From Bacteroidota bacterium (lineage in GTDB: Bacteria > Bacteroidota > Bacteroidia > Bacteroidales > F082): 62,510 nucleotides of DNA. Each line of letters starts with the position of its first letter. The first letter of the stretch is position 1. The stretch is from NCBI GenBank assembly GCA_024279935.1, contig JAJRQZ010000023.1, forward strand, positions 1 to 62,510, written 5' to 3'. The position numbers and the translations under genes are program-made. Under the pieces are notes generated by a model. It was not told the DNA's origin, ran no database searches, and saw only the letters and a program-made list of their open reading frames with translations. Shown in pieces: positions 1-8,432 of the stretch.

Positions 1-22
1 AAGGGTCGGCTTTTTTCTTGCC

Positions 23-157
23 ATGTACAGTTTTTATATACTCTATTCACCTACCCTGGATAAATATTACGTCGGCCACACGAGCGGCCTGGCGGGGCGC
101 CTTCGCAGGCACAACTCTCGCCACAGGGGCTGGACCGGGCGGGCGATTGGTCTTGTG
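23..157 (+). pseudogene. GIY-YIG nuclease family gene, 5' fragment
   Basis: The first ~45 codons match the start of the small single-domain GIY-YIG proteins common in Bacteroidota: the paired motifs FYILYS and YYVGHT, then a basic stretch (RLRRHNSRHRGW) ending in TGRA. The intact family is about 80-100 residues. Here the frame runs without a stop into a transposase sequence at roughly base 150-160, so the two make one chimeric open frame of 127 codons that is almost certainly not a functional protein. Seen: the motifs and the fused frame. Inferred: an IS30-type element or a deletion removed the 3' part of the nuclease gene. The exact junction cannot be placed to the base. Confidence 0.7.
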
Positions 158-607
158 GTTGGAAAAGAAAACAAAGGTGCAATACTGACTCTTACAAAAA
201 GAAAAACAAAACAATTCTTCTGTAGGTTCTTACAACATGAAAAGACCGCCAAACACGTCAGCAAAGCGGTGGTCGAAGAGCTTTTACCATTCAAAGAGCA
301 TGTTTTGTCCATTACTACCGACAACGGAACCGAGTTTGCCGATCATAAAACAATTGCCGCCAAACTTAACGCAACTGTCTATTTCGATCATCCTTACTGT
401 TCATAGGAAAAGGGACAAATTAAAAATTGCAACAAACCATTAAGGCAATATATACCAAAAAAATCAATTATAAACAAAGATAACACACTAAACCTAAAAG
501 AAATACAAATGAAAATAAATAGAAGACAAAGAAAAAACCTAGGGTTTGAAAAACCTTTCGAATTATTTTATAATTTTATAAATCATAAAGTTGCGTTTGC
601 TAGTTGA
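158..607 (+). pseudogene. IS30-family transposase, 3' remnant with in-frame TAG
   Basis: From VVGKENKGAILTLTKRKT onward the frame matches the DDE catalytic half of IS30-family transposases, including ITTDNGTEFADH (second catalytic Asp) and HPYCS. The expected next residue is Trp (family pattern SSWERG), but the codon at 404-406 is TAG. Past the stop the same frame continues with the family pattern (EKGQIKN, RQYIPKK, KINRRQRKNLGF, final KVAFAS) to a TGA at 605-607. One TGG-to-TAG change therefore explains the break. The N-terminal half of the transposase is missing, so the copy is doubly dead. Family knowledge supplies the Trp expectation. Confidence 0.8.
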
Positions 608-660
608 ATCTACCTTATTTATTAGGTCAAAAAAATGTTTTTATTCTGAAACTCAATCAC

Positions 661-668
661 TACCTTTG
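661..668 (+). promoter_or_regulatory. Promoter -7 element for the M16 peptidase gene
   Basis: TACCTTTG fits the Bacteroidota TAnnTTTG element and is followed by GCGGC. A transcript from here would have a leader of about 175 nt before the M16 start at 849. The leader contains an 18-codon frame starting at 705 (MKKANMNFINHN...) and a short G/C-rich hairpin-like stretch around 772-796. Whether either regulates the gene is unknown. Confidence 0.5.
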
Positions 669-848
669 CGGCTGTACATTTTCTTAGGGAGAAATCAAAC
701 TCAAATGAAGAAAGCTAACATGAATTTTATTAATCATAATACAAACGCAGGGAATGACTAGAAATATTCATGCGGGGACCAAACGGTCGCATAGATATAA
801 ATATTTTGAGATTGCTTCCCGCCATATAAATTTCAAAAAATTAAACAG

Positions 849-3659
849 ATGAAAAGAAAAACTATTTTTTTGCTGATGATTGCTGTTCTTTTCAGCAGCA
901 TAAACATTATGGCACAAGAATTTGCCGCAACTGATAATCTGCCTCAGGATAAGACAGTTATAAAGGGCAAACTTAAAAACGGGATTACATATTACATAAA
1001 ACAAAATGCCAAACCGGAGAACAGGGTTGAATTTCGCCTTGCCGTGAATGCAGGCTCAGTCCTGGAAGACGAGGATCAGCAAGGCTTGGCACACTTTACC
1101 GAGCACATGTGTTTTAACGGCACCGAGGATTTTAAAAAATCGGATTTGGTCGATTACCTTGAAAAATCAGGGGTTGATTTCGGTGCCGACCTAAACGCCT
1201 ACACCAGTTTTGACCAAACAGTGTATATGTTTCAAATGCCTTCCGACCGACAGGGCTTAATCGACTCCGGGTTCATGGTATTGGAAAACTGGGCACATAA
1301 AGTAAGCTTCGACAATGAAGAAAGTGATAAGGAAAGAGGTGTTGTAAGGGAAGAATGGCGGCTTGGACTTGGCGCCCAGGAAAGGATGATGAAAGAATAT
1401 ATCCCGGTCCTTTTTAGCGGATCGCAATATGCGAAGAGGTTGCCTATCGGCCAGATCGACATTATCGACACAGCACATTACGATGTTGTGAAAAGATTTT
1501 ATAAAGACTGGTACCGCCCTGATTTAATGGCAGTTATTGTAGTTGGGGACATTGACCCCAAAATGGCTGAAGAGCAGATCAAAAATCATTTCAGCAAAAT
1601 AAAAGGCCCTAAAAAGGAAAGGAAGCGTATCGAATTTGAAATCCCTGAAAACAAAGAGCCTCTTGTGGCTATTACTACCGATCCCGAGGCAACAATGAAC
1701 ATGGCCTCGGTGATGTTCAAGCACCCGAAACGCAGTAATTTAACTAATGGCGATTATCGCGACAAGCTTATCATTGATTTATATGAGAAAATGCTAAACG
1801 CCCGTTTTTATGAGATAAGCCAAAAACCCGATGCGCCTGTTCTTTATGGAGGGGTTGGTTACGGTGGCTTTATCGGCCGTTCGATAGATACTTATTCCAT
1901 GTATGCCATCCCTAAACCAAGTATGATCGAAAAAGCGGTTTCTTTATTAATTGAAGAAAACCAGAGAGTAAAGGAATTCGGGTTCACGATCGACGAGTTA
2001 AATCGCCAGAAATCGCAGTTGATCAGCGAAATGGAAAAAGCACTTCAGGAAAAAGACAAAACCGAATCGAGGGCACTGGTACAGGAGTATTTGAATAATT
2101 TCCTCGAAGACGAGCCTATCCCCGGCATAGACTATGAAGTTGCCTTGACCAAAGCATATATCCCAAATATTAAATTGGAGGAAATAAATAAGCTTGCCGA
2201 CGAACTTATCACAGATGATAATATGATCGTTTTGGTAACAGGCCCTGAAAAAGAAGGCGTTTCCATTCCCACCAAAGAGGAGATACTAGAAGTTATCGCC
2301 AATGCGAAAGCCTCCAGTCTAACTGCTTATAAAGAAGAAAAAATTGCCGAATCGCTTATTGGCGAAGAGATAACCCCAGGTAAAATTGTTGAGACAACAA
2401 CGAACGAAGAATTTGGTTTCACAACTTTTAAATTAAGCAACGGAGTTGAAGTTGTATTAAAACCAACCGATTTCAAGAATGATGAGGTCATCATGAAATG
2501 TGTTGCTCCCGGAGGCCTTTCCATTGCCGACGACGACGATATAATTAGCGCAAACTTCACTTCCCAGATCATGGGCATGAGCGGACTAGGAGAGTTTAAT
2601 AGTGTAAGCCTGCAAAAATTCATGACCGGGAAAAACGTCAGCGTAAACGTGAATATAGGAAATCTTTCGCAAGGCCTGCAGGGCAAGTCCGTCAACAAGG
2701 ACCTGGAAACCATGTTTCAACTTACATGGCTGAGTTTCACATCTCCGCGCAAAGACAGTATTGCTTTGCAAACATTTAAGTCGCAGATGATTACACAGTT
2801 CAAATTTATGATGTCGCACCCTCGGATGGTGTTTTATAAAAAGTTCAAGGAAATGACGACATCAAATAGCAAGAGAATCGTGCTAATACCTTCCGAAGAA
2901 CAGATTAACTCCATCAGCCTGAATAAATCCTTTGATTTTTATAAAAAGTTGTTTTCAAATGCTTCCGACTTTAAGTTTTACTTTGTAGGGAGTTTCGACA
3001 TTGAGAACATGAAGCCTCTTATAGAGAAATACCTGGGAAGCCTTACAACAACAAATACCGCTTCAAAGTGGATCGACAGGGGGATTCTTTTCCCTGCCGG
3101 GATAAACGAAGCCACGGTAAACAAAGGCACAGAGCCTAAAAGCATGGTAGGTATAATGATGAAGAACGATTTTGACTATAATATGAGTAACCGGCTGGAA
3201 CTTCAGATGCTGGTTAAAATCCTGGGAATCCGCCTGCGCGAGACTATGCGCGAGGATCAGGGCGGAGTTTATGGGGTCCAGGTACGCCAAAGCGCATCAA
3301 AATTCGAGAAGCCCCAATACAATATCTTCATTTCCTGGGGATGCTCGCCGGATAATGTTGACACCCTGGTCCAAACGGTTTTCGCCGAGATGGGAAAACT
3401 GAAAAACGCTCCTTGCGATGACGTAAACCTTGAAAAAGTCGTTGAAACTTATGTTCGCGACCTGGAGAGCAATCAGAAGAAAAATAAGTATTGGCTCAAT
3501 AAATTGAGTGACAGCCAATGGACTGAAACCAATATTTATAATATTGACGAATTGAATAAAATAGTTGGTAATATCAGCAAAAAAGATATCCAAGAGGCTG
3601 CCAACAAATACTTTACCGAAGACCATTTCGTAAAAGTCGTTCTTCGCCCCGAGAATTAA
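849..3659 (+). CDS. M16 family zinc metallopeptidase (two-domain, secreted)
   Basis: A 936-residue protein. Residues 1-22 form a signal peptide ending MAQ, so it is predicted to be exported to the periplasm or surface. The inverted zinc motif HFTEH lies at residues 82-86 in the first M16 domain, followed by the usual conserved Glu cluster near ERGVVREEW. The second half repeats the fold (TFKLSNGVEVVLKP onward) and keeps the C-terminal R/Y site near RLRETMREDQGGVYGV, as in pitrilysin/insulinase two-domain enzymes that degrade oligopeptides. Length is normal for Bacteroidota M16 proteins. The ATG follows a TAnnTTTG promoter by about 180 bp and a terminator follows the stop. The substrate cannot be told. 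Confidence 0.92.
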   Translation: MKRKTIFLLMIAVLFSSINIMAQEFAATDNLPQDKTVIKGKLKNGITYYIKQNAKPENRVEFRLAVNAGSVLEDEDQQGLAHFTEHMCFNGTEDFKKSDLVDYLEKSGVDFGADLNAYTSFDQTVYMFQMPSDRQGLIDSGFMVLENWAHKVSFDNEESDKERGVVREEWRLGLGAQERMMKEYIPVLFSGSQYAKRLPIGQIDIIDTAHYDVVKRFYKDWYRPDLMAVIVVGDIDPKMAEEQIKNHFSKIKGPKKERKRIEFEIPENKEPLVAITTDPEATMNMASVMFKHPKRSNLTNGDYRDKLIIDLYEKMLNARFYEISQKPDAPVLYGGVGYGGFIGRSIDTYSMYAIPKPSMIEKAVSLLIEENQRVKEFGFTIDELNRQKSQLISEMEKALQEKDKTESRALVQEYLNNFLEDEPIPGIDYEVALTKAYIPNIKLEEINKLADELITDDNMIVLVTGPEKEGVSIPTKEEILEVIANAKASSLTAYKEEKIAESLIGEEITPGKIVETTTNEEFGFTTFKLSNGVEVVLKPTDFKNDEVIMKCVAPGGLSIADDDDIISANFTSQIMGMSGLGEFNSVSLQKFMTGKNVSVNVNIGNLSQGLQGKSVNKDLETMFQLTWLSFTSPRKDSIALQTFKSQMITQFKFMMSHPRMVFYKKFKEMTTSNSKRIVLIPSEEQINSISLNKSFDFYKKLFSNASDFKFYFVGSFDIENMKPLIEKYLGSLTTTNTASKWIDRGILFPAGINEATVNKGTEPKSMVGIMMKNDFDYNMSNRLELQMLVKILGIRLRETMREDQGGVYGVQVRQSASKFEKPQYNIFISWGCSPDNVDTLVQTVFAEMGKLKNAPCDDVNLEKVVETYVRDLESNQKKNKYWLNKLSDSQWTETNIYNIDELNKIVGNISKKDIQEAANKYFTEDHFVKVVLRPEN

Positions 3660-3681
3660 ATATTAGGTGAGCGAACAAAAG

Positions 3682-3727
3682 GAAACTGTTTTGTTAATAA
3701 ATCCACAAAGCAGTTTCTTTTTTGTTT
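3682..3727 (+). terminator. Rho-independent terminator after M16 gene
   Basis: Arms at 3682-3694 and 3705-3717 form a 13-bp stem (outer GAAACTG/CAGTTTC, one G-T wobble inside), followed by a T-rich tail from 3718. Confidence 0.75.
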
Positions 3728-3739
3728 TGAGAGAAAATT

Positions 3740-3747
3740 TATTTTTG
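3740..3747 (+). promoter_or_regulatory. TAnnTTTG element abutting the acyltransferase start
   Basis: TATTTTTG ends only 4 bp before the ATG at 3752. If used, the mRNA would be leaderless or nearly so. Confidence 0.35.
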
Positions 3748-3751
3748 GCCT

Positions 3752-4303
3752 ATGAAAAAATCGACCTGGATTTTAAAACAAATGGGGTGGGACATCAGAG
3801 GCAGGATACCTGACGGTGTTAAAAAAGCCGTGCTGATCGTAGCTCCGCACACAAGTCTGTGGGATTTTGCTATCGGGCGTATCGCTTTCTGGCACCTTGG
3901 TTACGATATAAAGCTGCTGATAAAAAAAGAAGCCTTTTTCTGGCCTTTCGGCGGATTGCTAAAAAAACTTGGCGGCATGCCCGTCAACCGGCAGAAAAAT
4001 ACCCGAATGGTCGAGACCGTTGCACAGATGTTTCACGAAAACGACGAACTAATACTTGTAATCACCCCTGAGGGCACAAGAAAAAGAGTGGAGAAATGGA
4101 AAATGGGCTTTTATCATATCTCGCGCCTTGCAAAAGTGCCGATAGCCCTTGGCTGGATGGACTATGCCGACAAAAAAGGTGGAATAGCAAAAATGTTCTA
4201 CCCTAGCGGCAACATCGAAAAGGACATGGCTGAGATAAACGGGTTTTACAAAGGCCTTCGCGGAAAATATCCCGAGAGATCGACAACTATTCCATTGGGT
4301 TAG
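3752..4303 (+). CDS. 1-acyl-glycerol-3-phosphate acyltransferase-like (PlsC/LPLAT) protein
   Basis: A 183-residue protein with the two lysophospholipid-acyltransferase signatures in order: the catalytic HxxxxD box in HTSLWD (about residue 34-39) and the substrate-binding PEGTR box (about residue 109-113). It is short and lacks a clear transmembrane segment, as in the soluble or peripheral Bacteroidota subgroup that starts with a conserved ILKxxGW stretch; that stretch is present here, which supports the ATG at 3752. It probably transfers an acyl chain in phospholipid or ornithine-lipid synthesis; the acceptor is uncertain. Its last 17 bp overlap the 3' end of the convergent membrane protein gene. 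Confidence 0.85.
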   Translation: MKKSTWILKQMGWDIRGRIPDGVKKAVLIVAPHTSLWDFAIGRIAFWHLGYDIKLLIKKEAFFWPFGGLLKKLGGMPVNRQKNTRMVETVAQMFHENDELILVITPEGTRKRVEKWKMGFYHISRLAKVPIALGWMDYADKKGGIAKMFYPSGNIEKDMAEINGFYKGLRGKYPERSTTIPLG

Positions 4304-5951
4304 GCAATAGTGCTTTCTTTAAACTCAGCTGATACAAATATTCGGGTGGGAATTCAAGTTTAAGCGACAATTTGAGCTCGGCATTATATTCAGGAAAAGC
4401 TGTTTTTATCCTCCCCACTATCCTGTCCAAATCTTTTTCCTTACCCTCACCAATATATATCATAATTGGTTTTCCGGTTTTAACAAAATCGTCAGCTTTC
4501 AGGAACTTATCCCAATAATAAAAATCTTCAGTCCAACTCAATGAAAAATAAGTGTTTGGATATCTTCTATTTAACTCTTGCTTAAAAGTGCTTTTGAGGA
4601 AACCGCTTATCAGGAAACCATCCACAAAAGCTGACTGTATGAAGGGCGAGCCCCTGTAATGGGAACTGATAATCAAAGTGGACCCATTATGAAAGTATGG
4701 CTTTAACAGTTCGTAGTCCTCATCATACCGTGCTGTATTATCGATAACCTTTCGAGTGTTTCCCTTAAGTGGGGCCAACTGTAACGATACCATGCCTAGG
4801 GAAAGCGTTAAAACAAGTAACCATAACAGAGACCTTGTCCTTTTTTGCCCGAATATCCCAATTATCAAATGGCTCATCATAAAAATGAAGAAAATCTTCA
4901 ATATTAAAGTCGGGGTAAAATAATGATAGGCAAAATGCTTGGCAACCATCAGGACCGAGAGGGCGAAAACAATTAAAAAAGCCAATAATAGCCTCAGCAT
5001 CAAGTTGTTGAGTTTAACTTTCCTGAGGAACCCCAAAATATAACAAACCACTACCTCAACCAAAGCAATTCCTGCGATCACGCTTAGCGAAATATCGACC
5101 TTAAGGATCTTCAGGATATTTCCCGGGAAAGAAACCATGTTTATAATATTGCTTGAACCTTCGCCCCAGCGGCCACTGTGCATAAACATACCAAAATACC
5201 AATTCCACGATTTCCCAAAGTTCACCAGCAAAGGGAAGGCAAAAACCATGGCTGCTACTATTGTATAACCCAAATACTTAAACCTAAGCTTATTGTTCGG
5301 CAACAAAAACAGCGGAGGAAGCAAAAACGGAATATAAGATAGCTTGCCAGCAATGCCCAAAGCTCCGGCTACCGCAAAACCAATCAGGTAAAGATTCGGA
5401 TGCTCACCCCTCCTCTTATCATATATATACCTTATTATCAGTATAATAAGTATCATAAAAGGAGCCAGTATCACTGCTTCGGGAATTATCCTGGAACTCA
5501 CCAAGATTATCCTATAATTCCCGAATGGCAATAATTGCAATATAATTGCCAGGATAAAATTACCGCTATGCTTATAAGAAAAATATCCGAGGCAAAACAA
5601 ACTAATTGCAGTGAGCAGGTTCATCAGTATGTTGGCTGCATGAACAAATTGCTCCGGATTATCGAGGGCTTTTGAGATAATGCTGCCACCCGGCATGAAT
5701 ATGTCAACAATATGAGCCGAGATGGCATAGATAATCTGTATGCTCGTACCGGGATGGAAAACATATTCCACAGCGAGGTTCCCAATTGCTATATTTAGTC
5801 CGTTGAACAAATGAAGATACTCCGGGTCAACCCTTTGCATAAACGATTTACCTGAAAGAAAGTGCAGGCTAATTGCGATAATAGCAAAAACAACAGGCAA
5901 CACGGACAGAACAGCTATCTTTAATTTCCTGGCATACAATTTATTGAACAT
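4287..5951 (-). CDS. Polytopic membrane protein, GT-C glycosyltransferase-like
   Basis: About 554 residues from the start chosen at 5951. A first transmembrane helix is followed by a loop with the acidic pair in VDPEYLHLFNG, a position where GT-C mannosyl- and arabinosyltransferase-like enzymes carry their metal/lipid-donor acidic motif. Roughly ten hydrophobic segments follow, then a soluble C-terminal tail of about 130 residues. This would be a membrane enzyme moving a sugar from a polyprenyl-phosphate donor; donor and acceptor are unknown and the family call is tentative. An upstream in-frame ATG at 6050 exists, but a TAnnTTTG-like element lies between the two, favouring the shorter start. 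The 3' end overlaps the acyltransferase gene by 17 bp. Confidence 0.65.
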   Translation of the reverse strand: MFNKLYARKLKIAVLSVLPVVFAIIAISLHFLSGKSFMQRVDPEYLHLFNGLNIAIGNLAVEYVFHPGTSIQIIYAISAHIVDIFMPGGSIISKALDNPEQFVHAANILMNLLTAISLFCLGYFSYKHSGNFILAIILQLLPFGNYRIILVSSRIIPEAVILAPFMILIILIIRYIYDKRRGEHPNLYLIGFAVAGALGIAGKLSYIPFLLPPLFLLPNNKLRFKYLGYTIVAAMVFAFPLLVNFGKSWNWYFGMFMHSGRWGEGSSNIINMVSFPGNILKILKVDISLSVIAGIALVEVVVCYILGFLRKVKLNNLMLRLLLAFLIVFALSVLMVAKHFAYHYFTPTLILKIFFIFMMSHLIIGIFGQKRTRSLLWLLVLTLSLGMVSLQLAPLKGNTRKVIDNTARYDEDYELLKPYFHNGSTLIISSHYRGSPFIQSAFVDGFLISGFLKSTFKQELNRRYPNTYFSLSWTEDFYYWDKFLKADDFVKTGKPIMIYIGEGKEKDLDRIVGRIKTAFPEYNAELKLSLKLEFPPEYLYQLSLKKALLPNPME

Positions 5952-5977
5952 TATTGACCTTATCTGTAAAACTAATG

Positions 5978-5985
5978 CAAATATG
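5978..5985 (-). promoter_or_regulatory. Near-match -7 element for the GT-C-like gene
   Basis: On the minus strand CATATTTG differs from TAnnTTTG at one position and lies 26 bp before the ATG at 5951. It argues that the in-frame ATG at 6050 is not the start. Confidence 0.4.
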
Positions 5986-6178
5986 GGTAATATCATCGAA
6001 CCAAAAAAGACCAAGCATTTTTGTGTTAGGGCACGCTCACACTTACCCACCTGATAATTTTTGATTATTGGATATCTTGTGTCATCAGTCTGGAAGCAGT
6101 TGTTGAAATTACAAAGACAAACAAACTTATTTGCCTCATAACAGATTCTGAAACAGTTGTTTATCTATGCGCCCCCAA

Positions 6179-8221
6179 TCACCAAATAAACGCCCTTTTC
6201 TCTTTGGGGATGAACAGCCGGTCGTTTTCCGAGATGTTAAAGGCTTTAAGGAAAACGTCCATGTTAAACGGAGGTATGTTTACCCTGGCGTCGCCCGGGC
6301 TGTGAACATCTTCCTTTAATCTTCTGATAAGTTCTTTGTCCCTGATATTCTGCCGCCAAACCGAGGCATATCCCAGGAAGAATCGCTGTGTGTAATTAAA
6401 GCCGTCGATATCAGCCGGATAGTTGCCGTTATACGACATCATTAAGGCGTTATACGATATGTTTAGCCCACCCAGGTCTGCTATGTTCTCGCCCATTGTG
6501 AGTTTTCCGTCAACATGAAGGCTGTCGAGGATTTTGTAATTATCATACTGCTGCTCAAGTTTGGCTATCTTGGCTTTGAAGCGGTCGGTATCCTCAGTTG
6601 TCCACCAGTCGTTCAAGTTGCCGTCTTTGTCGTACTGTCGGCCCATATCGTCGAACCCATGAGTCATTTCATGTCCTATCACAACACCAATGGATCCATA
6701 GTTAACGGCATCGTCGGCGTCTTTGTTGAAAAACGGAGGTTGAAGAATCCCGGCGGGGAATACTATCTCGTTGTTCGTGGGGTTGTAATAGGCATTTACG
6801 GTTTGGGGCGTCATTCCCCACTCGGTCTTGTCAACAGGCTTTCCGATTTTTTCAATATTCCTGTTGAACTCGAATTCCCTGGCATTGCTAACGTTAATAT
6901 AGTAATTATCAGCGTTTATCTCCAGTTTGCTATAATCTTTCCATTTGTCGGGATAGCCTACCTTAACGGTGATAGCATCTAATTTCGCCTTTGCCTTCGC
7001 CTTGGTTTCATCGCTCATCCAATCGAGTTGGTTAATACGCTGGGCGAATGATTTCCTAAGGTTCTCAACCAGGGCTACCATTTTTTGCTTGCTTGCGGCC
7101 GGGAAATATTTTTCAACGTACAATTGGCCTATCGCTTCGCCCAATCCGCCTGAGGTAGTGTTCAGCACTCTCTTCCAACGAGCTTGCATTTCTTGTTTTC
7201 CGGTAAGTGTGCGACCGAAGAAGTCGAAATTCTGCTCAACGAAATCGCTGCTTAAATAATTTGCCGAGTTGTCGAGCAGATTCCAGACCAGATAAGTTTT
7301 CAAGTCATCCACACTTGATTTGGAAACTATGTCGGCCATTCCGGATATAAAATCAGGCTGACCTACATTCATGTCCCCCGGATTGCTTAACCCCAGATTG
7401 TTGAAATAAGCTTCCCAGTCAAAACCGGGGGCCTTTTCTTTAAGTTCGTCCAGGTTCATTTTGTTGTAGTTGGCAACGGGATCGCGCTGCTCCAATCTGG
7501 TTTTTGATACTTTGGCCAATCTGGTTTCGATGTCCATTACAACTTGCGCCGATTTGGCTGCGTCTTCCTCGCTATCGCCCTTGAGCACAAACATTTTTGT
7601 GAGATGCTCAATATAAGCTTTTCTGATACCTTCACTTCTGTCACTCTCGTTTATATAATAGTCCATGTCGGGAAGGCCAAGGCCTCCTTGATAGAAATTG
7701 CCTATCTCCGTGCTCGAATTTCTCTGATCTGCCCCGGCATAGAAATAAAACAGGGGATAGCTTCCTCTGCGGTGCATAATTGCTATATGCTTTTCGATGT
7801 CGGCCTTGGTTTTAAGGTTTTCTATTTCATCTAATCTTGAACTGATTGCGTTGATGCCTAGTTCCTCGATCTTAAGCGTGTCCATCCCGCTATTGTAGAA
7901 ATCGCGGATTTTCTGGCTGACACTTCCTTTTTTTGTGTTCTTTTCGGCAGAAACTTCCTCGACCAAACTTTTCAACTGCTTCTGATTGTCTTCGTAGATA
8001 ACGGTAAATGCACCATATTGGCTGTACTCGGCAGGTATGGCGTGGTTTTTTATCCAGCCGCCATTGGCATACTCAAATAGATTGTTTCCCGCTTTAACCG
8101 CAAGATCCATATTTTCCTTGTCAATTGCTTTTGTCATATTCTTTTTTTGTGAAACTTCATTACAAGAATTTACGCCAATCAGTATTGATATGGCCAAAAA
8201 TAAATAAGCTGATGTTTTCAT
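6179..8221 (-). CDS. M13 family (neprilysin/PepO-like) zinc metallopeptidase lipoprotein
   Basis: A 680-residue lipoprotein: signal peptide with lipobox GVNSC, Cys20. The M13 catalytic set is complete: HEMTH at 517-521 supplies two zinc-binding His and the catalytic Glu, and the third ligand is in GENIAD about 60 residues later. The NAYYNPTNNEIVFPAGIL stretch at about 476-493 is the usual M13 substrate-binding region, and the protein ends in the conserved Trp. Length is normal for the family. It probably trims oligopeptides outside the inner membrane. Transcribed alone from a TAnnTTTG promoter at 8267-8260. The region 6051-6178 downstream has no gene. Confidence 0.94.
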   Translation of the reverse strand: MKTSAYLFLAISILIGVNSCNEVSQKKNMTKAIDKENMDLAVKAGNNLFEYANGGWIKNHAIPAEYSQYGAFTVIYEDNQKQLKSLVEEVSAEKNTKKGSVSQKIRDFYNSGMDTLKIEELGINAISSRLDEIENLKTKADIEKHIAIMHRRGSYPLFYFYAGADQRNSSTEIGNFYQGGLGLPDMDYYINESDRSEGIRKAYIEHLTKMFVLKGDSEEDAAKSAQVVMDIETRLAKVSKTRLEQRDPVANYNKMNLDELKEKAPGFDWEAYFNNLGLSNPGDMNVGQPDFISGMADIVSKSSVDDLKTYLVWNLLDNSANYLSSDFVEQNFDFFGRTLTGKQEMQARWKRVLNTTSGGLGEAIGQLYVEKYFPAASKQKMVALVENLRKSFAQRINQLDWMSDETKAKAKAKLDAITVKVGYPDKWKDYSKLEINADNYYINVSNAREFEFNRNIEKIGKPVDKTEWGMTPQTVNAYYNPTNNEIVFPAGILQPPFFNKDADDAVNYGSIGVVIGHEMTHGFDDMGRQYDKDGNLNDWWTTEDTDRFKAKIAKLEQQYDNYKILDSLHVDGKLTMGENIADLGGLNISYNALMMSYNGNYPADIDGFNYTQRFFLGYASVWRQNIRDKELIRRLKEDVHSPGDARVNIPPFNMDVFLKAFNISENDRLFIPKEKRAFIW

Positions 8222-8259
8222 TTTATTAAGATTTAGTTGCGATTCTTTTAAAATTCGGG

Positions 8260-8267
8260 CAAATATA
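8260..8267 (-). promoter_or_regulatory. Promoter -7 element for the M13 peptidase
   Basis: Minus-strand TATATTTG exactly fits TAnnTTTG and lies 38 bp upstream of the ATG. Confidence 0.6.
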
Positions 8268-8432
8268 AAATAAATAGGCTACTGAAAGTTTGAATCTGTT
8301 CTAAATAAGCATTTTAATTTGGGGTTAGTTGAAAATGGCTGATATGTTTTGAAGACGGGGCAGGTCAATGAGGATGACGCGCTTAAGGCGGTAATTCTTC
8401 TTTTCGACGATAGACTGATATCGCAAATAAAA

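Noticed and set aside
404-406. Stop-codon reassignment or suppression to explain the TAG in the transposase and the TAA in pyrD
   Set aside because: Different stop codons are involved, all other genes end normally on TAA, TAG and TGA, and the transposase is already truncated. Ordinary mutation or sequencing error is simpler.
6051-6178. Possible gene or RNA between the GT-C-like and M13 genes
   Set aside because: Only 128 bp, no tRNA-like arms, no hairpin with T run and no frame of note.
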